Source: Micropterus salmoides (lineage: Eukaryota > Chordata > Actinopteri > Centrarchiformes > Centrarchidae). Taken from it: a stretch of DNA of 64,000 nt. Below the pieces are notes generated by a model. It made no database searches. It was not told where the DNA came from and saw only the letters and a list, made by a program, of their open reading frames with translations. The stretch is taken from NCBI RefSeq assembly GCF_014851395.1, contig NW_024041039.1, positions 2,242,360 to 2,306,359 of the forward strand, given 5' to 3'. A program made the translations under genes and the position numbers. Shown in pieces: positions 48,343-59,299 of this stretch. Within the stretch, counting starts at the first letter, position 1; every line of letters starts with the position of its first letter.

Positions 48343-49311
48343 CTATAATTGATCCAGTCATCCAAGTGTTTTCACATATTTAAATACAGAGACAGGGTGG
48401 GGGGTTAATGGATCAAGTAGAAAATAGTGCTGCAGGCTCGCTGCGAATGACACTCAACTCTGTAGCCACTCTAAAAAAGAAAATAAAACAAAGACTGTTA
48501 GTTCCATGGTATAACACTGAAACTCGCAAATTAAAGCAAATATCGCGGAAACTTGAGAAGAAATGGCGTTCCACCAATCAGCTACCTACAATTACTTCTC
48601 TCACCTAAACCATCAATCTGCCTCTTAGACCCCATCCCAACATGGCTGCTTAAAGAAGTTTTACCCTTAGTCAGCACTTCTTTACTATCAATCTTTTATT
48701 ACCAGGCTATGTATCACAGTACTTTAAAGCAGCTGTAATTTAACCTTTTCATAACGGGGTCCACGGGGTTTTCTCTAAGAAAACCAAACAGCTGTGTGAC
48801 TTTCTACATAGCAATAGTTTATTTGAGGATTTTCAGTGAGGATTTAGAGTTCATCATAGCACACAGACAGCACTGATGACCTCCTAATTGCATCAGACAA
48901 AGGACTTGTCTCTGTACTGGTTTTTCTAGATCTTAGTGCTGCATTTGATACCATTGACCATCAGATCCTATTGCAGAGACTGGAACATTTCATTGGCATT
49001 AAAGGAACCGCTCTAAGCTGGTTTAAGTCCTATTTATCAGATCGATTTCAGTTTGTACATGTTAACGATGAGTCCTCCATGCACGCCAAAGTTAGTCATG
49101 GAGTTCCACAAGGATCTGTGCTCGGACCAATCCTGTTCACATTATATATGCTTCCTTCAGGAAATATTCCATAAACTTTCATTGTTATGCAGATGATACT
49201 CAGTTATATCTATCGATCAAGCCAGATGAAACTAATCAGTTTAAAGCCAAATTCTAAATATGCCTTCATGATGTTAAAACCTGGATGACCTGTAATTTTC
49301 TAATGTTAAAC

Positions 49312-49347
49312 TTAGATAATGCGTCACGGAGGTGACGCATTATCTAA
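49312..49347. repeat. Perfect 16-bp inverted repeat with 4-base loop
   Basis: TTAGATAATGCGTCAC, then GGAG, then the exact reverse complement. It replaces normal LINE text just before the solo LTR and could form a stable hairpin. Confidence 0.95.
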
Positions 49348-49359
49348 ACATATAGTTAC

Positions 49360-49856
49360 TGTTAGGTTACACAGTAAAGGATCCAAAAGCGGACACAAGA
49401 TGGTGGGGATTCCAGGCTCGGAGGGAATCTGACGAGGTGAACTGGAGCGTGGTCAGGACGGACTGGCAAGCTGGCAGATGGCGAGCAAACAGGCAGGCAG
49501 CTTAGCGGACGGGCAGGCAGCGACTCCGTTCACGTGAGAAACTGTGACAGACGGAGAAACAAGTCGTTAGGCAGGATCACAAAGAAAGCACTCTCAAGAT
49601 TATAAAGGTGGCCGGAGAAAGATACCACTGGGGTTAACTTGACGAACTGGCGAAGAGTGGGAGCTGTGCCAAGCTTATAACTGTAGGGGTTGATGATGAT
49701 GAGCCACAGGTGCGGAGTGCTGCAGGTGGAGATGAGCCAGGCCTGGACACGCCCACACACACACACGACTTGACAGACATGACTGACAGAGACAGCAGGG
49801 AAGGGAAAAACTGAGAACACAAGGAAGGGAGGAGAGGGCGAAGCCAACCCATAACA
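49360..49856. mobile_element. Solo LTR, 497 bp, with GTTAC target duplication
   Basis: The element starts TGTTAGGTTACAC and ends CCCATAACA; the terminal TGTTA...TAACA is inverted, as in LTRs. GTTAC flanks it at 49,355-49,359 and 49,857-49,861. It splits the LINE between its C-terminal coding parts. The orientation is unresolved, and no gag, pol or env text remains. Confidence 0.85.
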
Positions 49857-50674
49857 GTTACTCTGGATGGCATCGCCCTGGCCTCCAGCACCACTGTGAG
49901 GAATCTCGGAGTTCTTTGATCAGGACATGTCGTTTAAGTCTCAAATTAAGCAAATTTCAAGGAAATTCCTCCTCTTTCTCTCCCTTTTTATGCAACCTCA
50001 TCCCATTAATACATGTTACTAACTTGACTTCTTCCCTTTCACAATGTGTACACATATGAGGAATTTGACTCTGGATTGTACAATGCTCACGATGTGCTTA
50101 CTTATACAATAACACAATTTCCGGTAGTCTTGTGCTTTCTTGTCCCTCTCCTCTCTCCTCCTATCACTTCCTGCAGGTGTTTCTGGCTCTGGAGCTGTGG
50201 AGTCTCTGCAGTTGTGGGTCACCTGCAGCCCCCGTGTTCCTGCTCGACACCCTCTGCTACAATTATTATTACTAGTCCTATTATCATTATTATCATCAGT
50301 AACATTAAGATTATTATCATAAATACGCTGGACTATTTGTGTCCCTCACCCCCAACCGGTCAAGGCAGATGGCCGTACACCCTGAGCCATGGTTCTGCTC
50401 GAGGTTTCTGCCTCTTTAAAGGAAGTTTTTTCCTTGCCTCTGTCACCTAGTGCTTGCTCTTGGTGGGAATTGTTGGATTTCTGTAATAATATCAGAGTAC
50501 GGTCCAGGCCTGCTCTTTTATGAAAAGTGCTATGAAATACTGTTGTTGTGATTTTGCGCTATTTAAATACAATAAAACTTAATGTATGCATAATAGAGAA
50601 TTAGCCTACAATAAGAACACTGAAGAAATTGCAAATTTTCTTCACAATTAACTCTGAGTAGGTTGAACTTCCTT

Positions 50675-50800
50675 TGTAGTACAGGCCACAGGTTAGCTGT
50701 TCAGCATATGTTACCATGGCAATCTACCCTGGTTAGACATGAACCACCGCTGGGGTACTAAAAACCCAGGGTTAACCCGAATCCTGCTTCGTGGTACTGG
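50675..50800. mobile_element. Harbinger-like MITE fragment
   Basis: GTACAGGCCACAGGTTAGCT, TTACCATGGCAATCTACCCT and AAACCCAGGGTTAACCCGAA to CTTCGTGGTAC mirror the MITE at 36,191-36,776 in reversed order and orientation. Confidence 0.55.
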
Positions 50801-51820
50801 TATGAGTATGAATGGGTTTTGTTTATTTTCTTGTCTTTTGGATGATTGCTGTGTGCCTGGTGTGTTTTGGTTTTGTCTGTCCCTTTGTGTTTTCTCTGCA
50901 TGTTGTCATGAAGCTGGTGGGCTCAGTCTCTGGCACTCCCACACCTGAGGCTGATCTCCACTCACACACCTGCCCTGCATCACTGCCAATCGCCAGCACT
51001 ACTCAATCTAACTTAAATACTCTGTGTTCAAGGAAACCTTTGGTAGGGCCTGCATTCTGGTTGATACAGCTGGCAAACATTCACAGAAATGTCTGTCAGA
51101 GGGCTTTACTGAGGAAAAGACAATGTTTTTTTTTCTCCCTGCAGTAAAGTGATTCCAGCAGGACCAAAACAAAAAAGGCATACAGAGATCAAAGGTCCCC
51201 ACAACCAAAGAGCAAAGACGTGCTTTGCTTTCTATTCTTTCAAATACAAAGTGTACAAAATGTAGAGGAGGGGCTGTTCCACAGAAGGTCACACATACTG
51301 TAGGTCATTAGTTCATTGCTAGAATCATCATTCTGCAGTTTCCTCATTTTAACTGCAGGTTCCTGTTTCGCTGAAGGGCCTGTCCCTTAGCCTCCCATTT
51401 CAAGTAACACACAGGTGACATACAGAGGAAAAAAATCCCTATCAGGCACTTTGAACAGCTGTCTGAGCCAGTTTTTCTCAACAACTGAACATTTAATCAA
51501 ACATTTGAAAAAGACAGTTCTACAGACATGTAATGCAATAAGCAGGACAATTAGGTAGGTTTCTTGAAAATGAATGATTAGGTTAAGGCACAACATTTAA
51601 ACGAAAACTGTTGAACTTTAGAGCAATATCCATACCACACACCCATGCAATTACTTTAATGTGGCTATTATGTAGATTTGTTTTCATGTGTAGTTAAGGT
51701 TAGGTCTTCAACTTTTACCTCCATTGGGTGTGATTCCAACCATTGGTTCACATGGAATGACCCAACTAGATATGAAGCATTAAGATATTTTTGAGGAAAG
51801 AAAATATTATAGGAAAACAG
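50800..51820. other. Intergenic stretch, no gene recognised
   Basis: Short frames only; no splice-bounded exon or clear repeat. Confidence 0.45.
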
Positions 51821-51824
51821 TAAA

Positions 51825-52180
51825 TGGTGAGTAAAAAGTATATTTTACTTTCAATGTACTGAAGTAAGAGTAATCTAAGAGAAATCTATTTTCTAAACCA
51901 TTCACTGTTTTATAAACTAAAAGCAATATTTTAAAATCAATTCTCTGACCGACAGGGAGCCATTGTAAAGACTTCAGAACAGTAGAGATGTTATCCACTT
52001 TTTTGGTCTTAGCGAGGACTCGAGCAGCTGCATTTTTAGGGAGCCCTGTAAAGACACTGTTACAGTAGCTGAGACAGCTGAAGTCGACTGGGGGAATTGT
52101 TGGGTCTCTGTAAACAACAACTAACTGTTGTTGTGAATTGGTGCTATATTAATAACATTTAATTGAATTGAAGATAAATG
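51825..52180. repeat. LINE-derived retroposon 3' fragments
   Basis: The text TTAAAATCAATTCTCTGACC, GGGAGCCATTGTAAAGACTT and TTACAGTAGCTGAGACAGCT belongs to a common fish repeat. It is followed by a plus-strand LINE end (GGGGGAATTGTTGGGTCTCT, TTGGTGCTATATTAATAACA, AATTGAATTGAA). It overlaps no gene. Confidence 0.55.
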
Positions 52181-52552
52181 CATGGACAAGTTTTTCCAGG
52201 TCCTGCTGAGACATAAGTCCTTTAAACGTCCATGACTACACCAAGATTTCTGGCTTGGTTTGTGGTTCTTAACATTACAGATTGAAGCTGAGCACTGACT
52301 TTCAATCGGTCTTCCTTGGCTCCAAAAACAATAACTTCAGTTTTATCTTTGTTTAAGTGAAGAAAATTCTGGCACATCCAGGTTACTCAGTACTTTCATG
52401 GGATCATAGTCCCCTGGTGAAATGGTTGTGAAGATTTGTGTGTCCCTGGAGATTCGAGGTGTTGCAGGATGTGATGCAGTCCCAAGTTGACTGCATCATT
52501 CACTGACCTGTTAGCCCTGTAGGCAAATGGCAGGGGGTCCAGCAAGGGGCCT

Positions 52553-52740
52553 GTGAGCTGCTGATTGGATGAAGAGAATAGAGGCGGGGCTCAGAGAGGG
52601 TGAAACAGAGCGGATCAAATCCCAGACACAGTTTGGATGGCAGGAATGCTCTTAACAAAGATCCGTTCACTTGGTGAATTCTTCCACCTTAATGTAATCT
52701 TGCTACCTTCAGATCCACCAGGTTGCATCCAGTTCTCATT
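52553..52740 (+). repeat. Segmental duplication, copy B, left part (insertion-free)
   Basis: The block aligns with 35,600-36,795 after removal of three insertions there. It ends GGTTGCATCCAGTTCTCATT and is the cleaner record of the ancestral sequence. Confidence 0.85.
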
Positions 52741-52848
52741 TTCCTAAACCCCGTTTGTCTCTGAGCCCCTGCTCTGTGTCTACAGCAGCTCATGCACGTC
52801 CGCAAAATGGTGTCAAATGGATGTCTGATTCACGGATCCAACTTAATT

Positions 52849-53004
52849 GTAGTTACGTACTGTAACTCCAGATTCTATGAGTATCGGTGCTGCCCTCTGA
52901 GGCTATCGCCACTGGGCCTCTCCTACGTCCGCACCATGGTGAGACCTACACAACTTAGAGGGATGTGCCTATACTCAGAATTTGGAGTTACAGTACGTAA
53001 CTAC
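52849..53004. mobile_element. Compact MITE, 156 bp, with long terminal inverted repeats
   Basis: GTAGTTACGTACTGTAACTC plus CAGATTCT at the left is repeated inverted at the right with one mismatch in 28 bases. The middle, about 100 bp, is GC-rich. An apparent frame over 52,792-53,058 is only the MITE read through. The superfamily is unknown. Confidence 0.8.
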
Positions 53005-53009
53005 CGTTC

Positions 53010-55010
53010 TACTTATGGTACCACCAAGCACAGACCCACCTGCCCAGAGCCATCATAATGCTTTTTAGATTGCCTTTCTTTGTTTGCTGACTCAGTGAGC
53101 TACGTACAAAATTTCCATTGTACTAACAAATCTAATCAAATATCTTCTCCCCTTCTCCAACTGTTCCTCCTTCTTTCCCCTGACCTTCTGTTAAGTTTTT
53201 TAACTTTATTTTTGGGAACTCACAAAGTGGTTCACAAAAAATTTAACATCCAGTCCCAAAATCTAGATTGGTACGGCAGAAAAGCTCAGTGCTGCAGTCT
53301 TCATCAGTGACACTCTGTGACTCCAGGGTCCCATCCCTTCCCCCTTTCTACCCAGCCCCTCCCTTCAACCACGCTTCCTACTTCTCTCCCCTTGCCTTCT
53401 GATTCATCAATGTTTCTTCATAACTTTACACAGTATGACTGGTTTGATGGCACAGTAATCAGGGTTTGGTGGTGTCATGTCACTCTGACTGATTGACCCT
53501 TATTGCTCCTGGGCGGAGCTTTGGATCTTTTGCAGCATACTTTGCTAATATTGCGTAGTGACAATCATTGATTCTAACCACCTGACAATCATTTCAAACA
53601 ACTGTCAGTTTAATGCAATTCACCGCCATGCAGGTACTCGTGTGAATGAACAACTTTCAACACATTTTCAAAATGAAACGTGCTTCTGCATGTACCGGGT
53701 CATTTCAAGTTGAGAGTTGGGAAAGTTTGAAAGTTGTTCTGAAAACACAAATTCTGGTCAATATTTCTAAAAGCAGGTTGGTGATTAACTGTCCTGGGTT
53801 GCAGCAGCAGCAGCACAGAGTCCCAGTGCACAGGGTGCGAGCAGCTCAGTCACTCTGTCCGCTTCATAACGCTCTGGGTCGTGGAGAGGTCACTTGTCAG
53901 CACGGAAACGAACCCAGAGCTAGACAGCTGCTGACAGGCTGGACGTTAGTGATTTATCTGCCCTCTGCCACTCCGTTTACTGTAAAGGAGGGCGTGGACT
54001 AACGGGAACTGTCATTCCGATCATGCATTAAAGTAATATGATATGTTTGGTCCTCTGTCCAAGCAGCAGGTGGAACATCACTCCACATTACTCAGCATGC
54101 CAGTATTCAGAGTGAGCACCAGAGAAGAGAGAAGGTGTGCACTGGTTACAGCTTCAGGGCTCCTCAGCGACTACTGAACTGTCCCAAGCAATAATTTTGT
54201 TATTGAAATATAACTACGTTGTCAGTCAATGCATTTGCTACACAGACGTTAACAGTCAGGGCGGACCCCTACCTACCTGGTTGACAACATATTTCTGTGG
54301 TTTTTACATGGTGTGAATTTGGTTGTGGCCCCTTGGGGATTTATAGAAAGATGATAGAGAAAGATCAAGAGGTGAATTTGTGCATTATACTTTGTCTATT
54401 AAAGCAAGTGCTTTTGGAATTTATCGGAATATTGATGGACAGAAATAGTGTTTTGAAGAAAACTCCCAATAAAAGTGAACATATAAACCAAAACATGGAC
54501 ATTCGCCTGCTATATTTTTTAAAAATTGTGTAATAATTGTTGTATATTCATTTCTTACCGTCAAATTTACAGTTACAGTTGTATTCCAGGTGAATTAGAA
54601 GATATTCAGTTGCATTATGATCAGTTGGATGATGGTTTTGATGCGGATATTGCAATTAAAATAAAGATTTTATATCAGGCGAGGATGCAAATATCATATT
54701 TTCCTTTTATTGCATCTCTGTTTGCTCTTTAATAGCAACATGCATAGGTTCATATTCATTATCTTCTGTCCTATCAAAGGAGACTAGAATTATACTTCTT
54801 GGCATAATGGTTGAGGAGTTATTCCTGATTCATTTTGGGAGCTATTTTAGGCATTTTTCCTGGACACAGGTGTCTGTTTCCAGGAGATTAGTGGTGTGCT
54901 ATTTAAACGCCATCGCATGATATCATGTTCACCTTGGCACTGCAAAAGGCTCAAAACACACTTCTGAGGGTGATGATGCAGTCGCTGTTCATCACCAGCA
55001 TGGTTGCGTG
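53010..55010. other. Spacer between duplicated blocks, no gene recognised
   Basis: Several short plus-strand frames (for example 53,646-54,002 and 54,297-54,533) lack domain motifs and splice context. Confidence 0.4.
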
Positions 55011-55024
55011 GACTCTCTGGGTGG

Positions 55025-55124
55025 AGTCACCACAATATAAAGGAGCAGGTCTCTGTTTCTACAGACAGACTTGGAGGAGACACCAGAGAGCCGCTGACCT
55101 GACGACTTTCACAGGAACAGGGTG
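55025..55124 (+). promoter_or_regulatory. TATA promoter and non-coding first exon, copy B
   Basis: GGAGTCACC, AATATAAAGG (TATA about 55,034-55,043), the exon text AGACTTGGAGGAGACACCAG and the end CACAGGAACAGGGTG, with donor GTGAGT at 55,125, repeat copy A. The donor is offset: copy A has AACAGG|GTGAGTGAGT and copy B has GGGTG|GTGAGT. No coding block of the SecA-like gene follows within the window, so this is either the start of a paralog beyond 64,000 or an orphan promoter. Confidence 0.5.
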
Positions 55125-57279
55125 GTGAGTCTGACTTTTTACATGTTTGAAAAGTTTTCATATCAGAGTAATGTTTGATTTCAATGACAAAGGAAATGGT
55201 TTGAAATAAATTTAAGGCTGGTGAACTGTCTTGGGCCCCCTAAGTAAGAGGATCCCTTATATGTATAGAACCAATGGTGAGCTGTGGTTCATCATGATCG
55301 ATCTCTTTTCATTTGAACAAGTTCTTTATTAATTGCAACAAGCAGCGACTCACTTTACAGCAGAATACCTGACTCACAGATGTAAAATTTGCACTTTGAC
55401 AGATAATTCTATAAATTAACAAATTTTTACTGTAAGTTAAAAGACAGCAGCTGTTTAAATAGGGAAATTAAAAGGTATTTATGTAGAATTCTCTTGCAAC
55501 TTTTCACATTTTCTAAAAATGAGACATTTTTACAAAAGTTTGGCTGTAAAATTACAGCAGGAATCATTTAATGGTATTTTATTGTAGAACAACATTTTAT
55601 ACGCAATCAGCAGGTTCAGTTTTCTCTTCTGGCCTTTCTGTGTTAAAGGGGAGCTGAGCAGGATGCATTGCATGTTTGAATGCATGCAGGCAACAGGTCT
55701 GTTTATTGTCAGCTACTGGTTTGAGGAAAGGAAAAGTGAAAGAGAAGGAGGAGAGAAGGAATGTAGAAGATAGAGAGGGAGGTAGAAGAGGAGAGAAGGC
55801 AAAGGAGAGAGGAGGCGTGTAGTCAAACTGTTTTCTTCTTTTGAATCATCCAAATGTCTGGATGAAACATGGCTGCCTCACAAAGTTTCATTGTTGGAGT
55901 AATTTGAAGAAACAAAAAGCCGTCTTTGAGGTCAGACTCAGAGAAATGGTTGCCTTGACTTCTATTGACCAGCAGATGTAACTGAAACTCTGACGTTATT
56001 TGGAACCAATTGATTCAAATTGTGTGAGAAACGGTATTTTAGTAGCTACTTGTTTGGGGCACCGCCTTTTAATAATAGGGAAAATTTTTGAATTAATTCA
56101 AACTAGATTTTTCATATTAATTATTTTGATAGATTGACCTCTTCTGCTTCAAAGAAAACACAGAAACTGATTCCTACTGATTACACTAGGGTATTTAATT
56201 ATTGCTAAATACCTAATAAATATATTAATGAACAAAGAAACACGAGATGAATAGCAGATGTAATGAAATACACCTGATCTAAGTGGCACATTTACAGTAC
56301 AGTGCAGGCGTTTGCTTCAGTCAACTAAAATTTTACAAAGCTTACAATGTTGTTCAAACACAGAGCCTCACAATGCTGAGCCAGAACACTATTATGTAGC
56401 TGCAGTACCGGAGGCTGCAGTTTCAGGACCCCCACAATCCTGGGACCGCAGGTCATTTGCGACAGCACCATCTAGTGGAGCGGTGGTGGTAATACACAGC
56501 AACATGAAGGAGGTTAACCCTGTCTGCTAGCTGTAGGGTTAACCGTTCGACATGCATATAATCATTAACTTAAGTTTAGACACACTTGGTGGTGGCTATA
56601 GCCTATCATTAAAATAATTAGAATAAAAACTATTCATAACACAATCAACTTCAATGAAGTCTTTAGGACCTGTGGTGTAATATTTTAAATATCTTAATGT
56701 TTTAAGCTATATGATGAAGTTATTATATAGTGCAGTCTAAGCCACTTTTGTTTAAACCCCTTTACTGGCCACTCCTTTTATATATGCATTTAGAAACACT
56801 AGAAATACACACATGAGTGCTAATATTTTATAAAAGCTATGGTTTAAAAGTGCATCATGAGTCTTTGCTCCAAGCAGCAAATGATTTCAATCTTTGAGTA
56901 TTTTTTTTTTACGTGAATAGATAAGAACTCAGGCGTTGTGCACTTATCACAAGGCATGTGTATGAGTACAGAAAGTATAAACAAATGAAAATGTGTGTCA
57001 GAAGACCACTTTGGGGAAATCCCTGGAAGATGTCCATTTAGGAGCAATTATTGCAAAGAATGATGGGTTTTAGGCAATAAGTGATTGATTTAGCATAATT
57101 ATGTAATCTGCAAATGTTTTGATCTTTGCAATCTGTCCTTTTGATTTGCAAAGCTTTAATAGTGTTCATTTATGCATGCTTGTAAATCTGGTAACTAGAT
57201 AGACAGCTAAAGTTGGGCTCACAGTGTTAAAGCTTTGTGGCTCTGTGTGTCTTCCTGCCTGGACTCAACAGAAGGACCT

Positions 57280-57304
<25 letters not shown>
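57280..57304. repeat. (TG)n microsatellite
   Basis: Twelve TG units followed by a short GA run. Confidence 0.95.
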
Positions 57305-57313
<9 letters not shown>

Positions 57314-57742
57314 CAAAGGAGGGGGAGAGACTAAGAGAGGGGGGTGGATCTGAACACCCACGTGGTCGGATCTGGTTCAGAATCGGGCTGAGGCCAGCTG
57401 ATTGTGGAATCAAAATGGCAGTTCAAACCATGTGATTTCAAAATCAAGATGGTGGAAAATCTCTCGCCTCTGAACTACAAAAAATTGGAGACCTGTGATG
57501 CTAGCCCGCTGTGGGTCACAGGTCTGGTTAGCTTCAGAGATCATGTGGTGTGTGCATGTGGGGTTAGTAAGCAGAAGGAGGAGGCACAAGGAAAACTATA
57601 TACAATAAAGCAGTCTATCCTACAGCCACCAGCAGTAAATGATTCGTTCAGCAGCGGTTGCGGCAGCAACAGTAAGTGAACAGACAGTGAAGTCGACGTA
57701 GGTTGAGAAGGTAGAACACGGAGGTGCTTCTCTCAGCTAAGC

Positions 57743-58138
57743 ATGGAGTTTATCCGTCTTCTTCTGCAGGCACGAAACATTATCTTGTGTATAACGGTTT
57801 CCTTAGGGATCCAAAATTGTGTTGGTAACACAAAGAAAAATAATAGAGGTAAAACAAAAGAAGAAAACAGAGTTGCTCGTCCAGCAAGTGAAGTCTGTAT
57901 TCAGGAACAAAGAAAGTTCAGTGCTGAGGAAGTTGTCTCCTATCACCGCTCGCGCAGCTGTGGAAAGACGGGGTTTGGTTTACCTCTTTACAGTCCTGTG
58001 AAGGACTGGGAATGCGACGAGGGTTCGGAGGTGTTCGGTTTTATACCTCCGTTGACAAAATGGCTGTACTTCCTGGGATTACTCCGGCCCCTGAAAGCTT
58101 TAGCCAATACAAACCTTTGGTTTGGTTTTAAAAGTTAA
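57743..58138 (+). CDS. Unidentified 131-codon reading frame
   Basis: The frame begins MEFIRLLLQARNIILCITVS, a hydrophobic start that could act as a signal or anchor. A Lys/Arg-rich middle follows, then VVSYHRSRSCGKTGFGLPLY and an aromatic tail ending LWFGFKS. I do not recognise it. It lies in the part of copy B absent from copy A, so it probably arrived with a mobile element, perhaps an LTR-type one. Expression is not supported by anything visible. Confidence 0.2.
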   Translation: MEFIRLLLQARNIILCITVSLGIQNCVGNTKKNNRGKTKEENRVARPASEVCIQEQRKFSAEEVVSYHRSRSCGKTGFGLPLYSPVKDWECDEGSEVFGFIPPLTKWLYFLGLLRPLKALANTNLWFGFKS

Positions 58139-59299
58139 GAGTTTACAGGTAGGTGTGAATTAACTGACCAGGGCGGGCAACATGTAAGATTACAAGCGCA
58201 GCCACTAGTGGCTCTGCTTTTAGGTCAGAGTCACTATTTCGCACCTTGGTGTGAAACAGGCTTTGGCACCTGTTTTACAGTCTTTGTCTGAGATGACTCC
58301 AACAGGCCGAGGACATCACAAGGCCCAGTCTTTGTTCTCTAGCTTGTCTTCTGTCTACGGACTTGCATGACAGGCTCCACAGTGGACCTGAAGGCCCAAC
58401 ACTGGGTAGATGTCCAATTCGAATCTGATCCAAACCTTACCCAATATCCTAGTGATTATTTCAGATAAACCTAGCAACCCTTCACCTCCTAAAGAAAAAA
58501 TAAAGATGACATTGCATGACACTAATCAGTGCAGATGTGTAAAAAAAAAGGTGTGAGGATCAGTGCAGTGTGCAAAAAGACAGAATTAATAAAAAACAAT
58601 CATGGCCACTAGATGATGTTGTTACTGCTATGATGTGAAAAAACTGATTAAAAAAGGCACAGTTTAATTTCATTTAAAAGAGGCCAAGGACACTCCTCTT
58701 GGTCTTCAGGATTCTGAAAAAGTTTAATGATACAACATGTAAGGAGTGCTGTACATTCATTCAGTGCAAAACACGAATTCTGAAGCATAATTATTGAAGC
58801 AACAAAACAAAAATTGACATTTCTGAAATATGAGTTAAAACACTGTTCAGCTTCTGGAAAACTAAGCTGTCTAAACATTTCAGAATGATTCTGAAAGCTT
58901 CCTTTGCCACATTTTGACTGTAGATTCTGAATCAGCATGATGAATTCATGAACCCATGGTTTGATGAGTTTAAGTCATGTATTTTAGATCTATAATAGGG
59001 CTGTCAAACGATTATTTTTTTCTTGATCGCTTCTATTAAGTCTGTATTAACAATGATAACACTTATTACCAGTGTATCTTGATTGGAAGTCAAATTAATG
59101 CAAAAAAAGTCAGTTTATGATCTTTAATATTTATTTGGTTATTTCAACGAGACTGAGGTAAAACAATCAATGTCTTCCTTAAGCTTGCTTTCAAAAATTA
59201 TACAGCAAAAAAAAAAAGCATGTAAAAAATGTACACACATTATTATAAAGTGCATATCAAACAAAATACTCCATAGCTAATACCTATACCTAAACCACA

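Larger units (their letters stand above)
48405..50585 (+). mobile_element. LINE (L2/Jockey-like superfamily), decayed and interrupted
   Basis: In order: TLNSVATLKKKIKQRLLVPW and ETRKLKQISRKLEKKWRST (linker between endonuclease and polymerase), LDPIPTWLLKEVLPL, VFLDLSAAFDTIDHQILLQR (polymerase catalytic region), VSHGVPQGSVLGPILFTLYM, then HCYADDTQLYLS. After a hairpin and a 497-bp solo LTR it resumes with LDGIALASSTTVRNLGVLF. The 3' UTR at 50,330-50,582 has the fish LINE end (CCTTGCCTCTGTCACCTAGT, TTGCGCTATTTAAATA). A foreign 75-bp block at 50,045-50,120 matches 62,416-62,478 and so comes from the other LINE family. The copy is dead. It begins about 60 bp after the SecA-like coding end. Confidence 0.85.
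55640..58600. other. Copy B intron-like region with long insertion
   Basis: 55,640-55,665 and 58,415-58,590 match copy A blocks that are only 0.7 kb apart there, so about 2 kb has been gained here. The gained part contains the 131-codon frame at 57,743 and a (TG)n tract. No ends of a mobile element could be fixed. Confidence 0.45.

Noticed and set aside
52792..53058. 88-codon plus-strand frame as a gene
   Set aside because: Most of it is a MITE with inverted ends, so its open state has no coding meaning.
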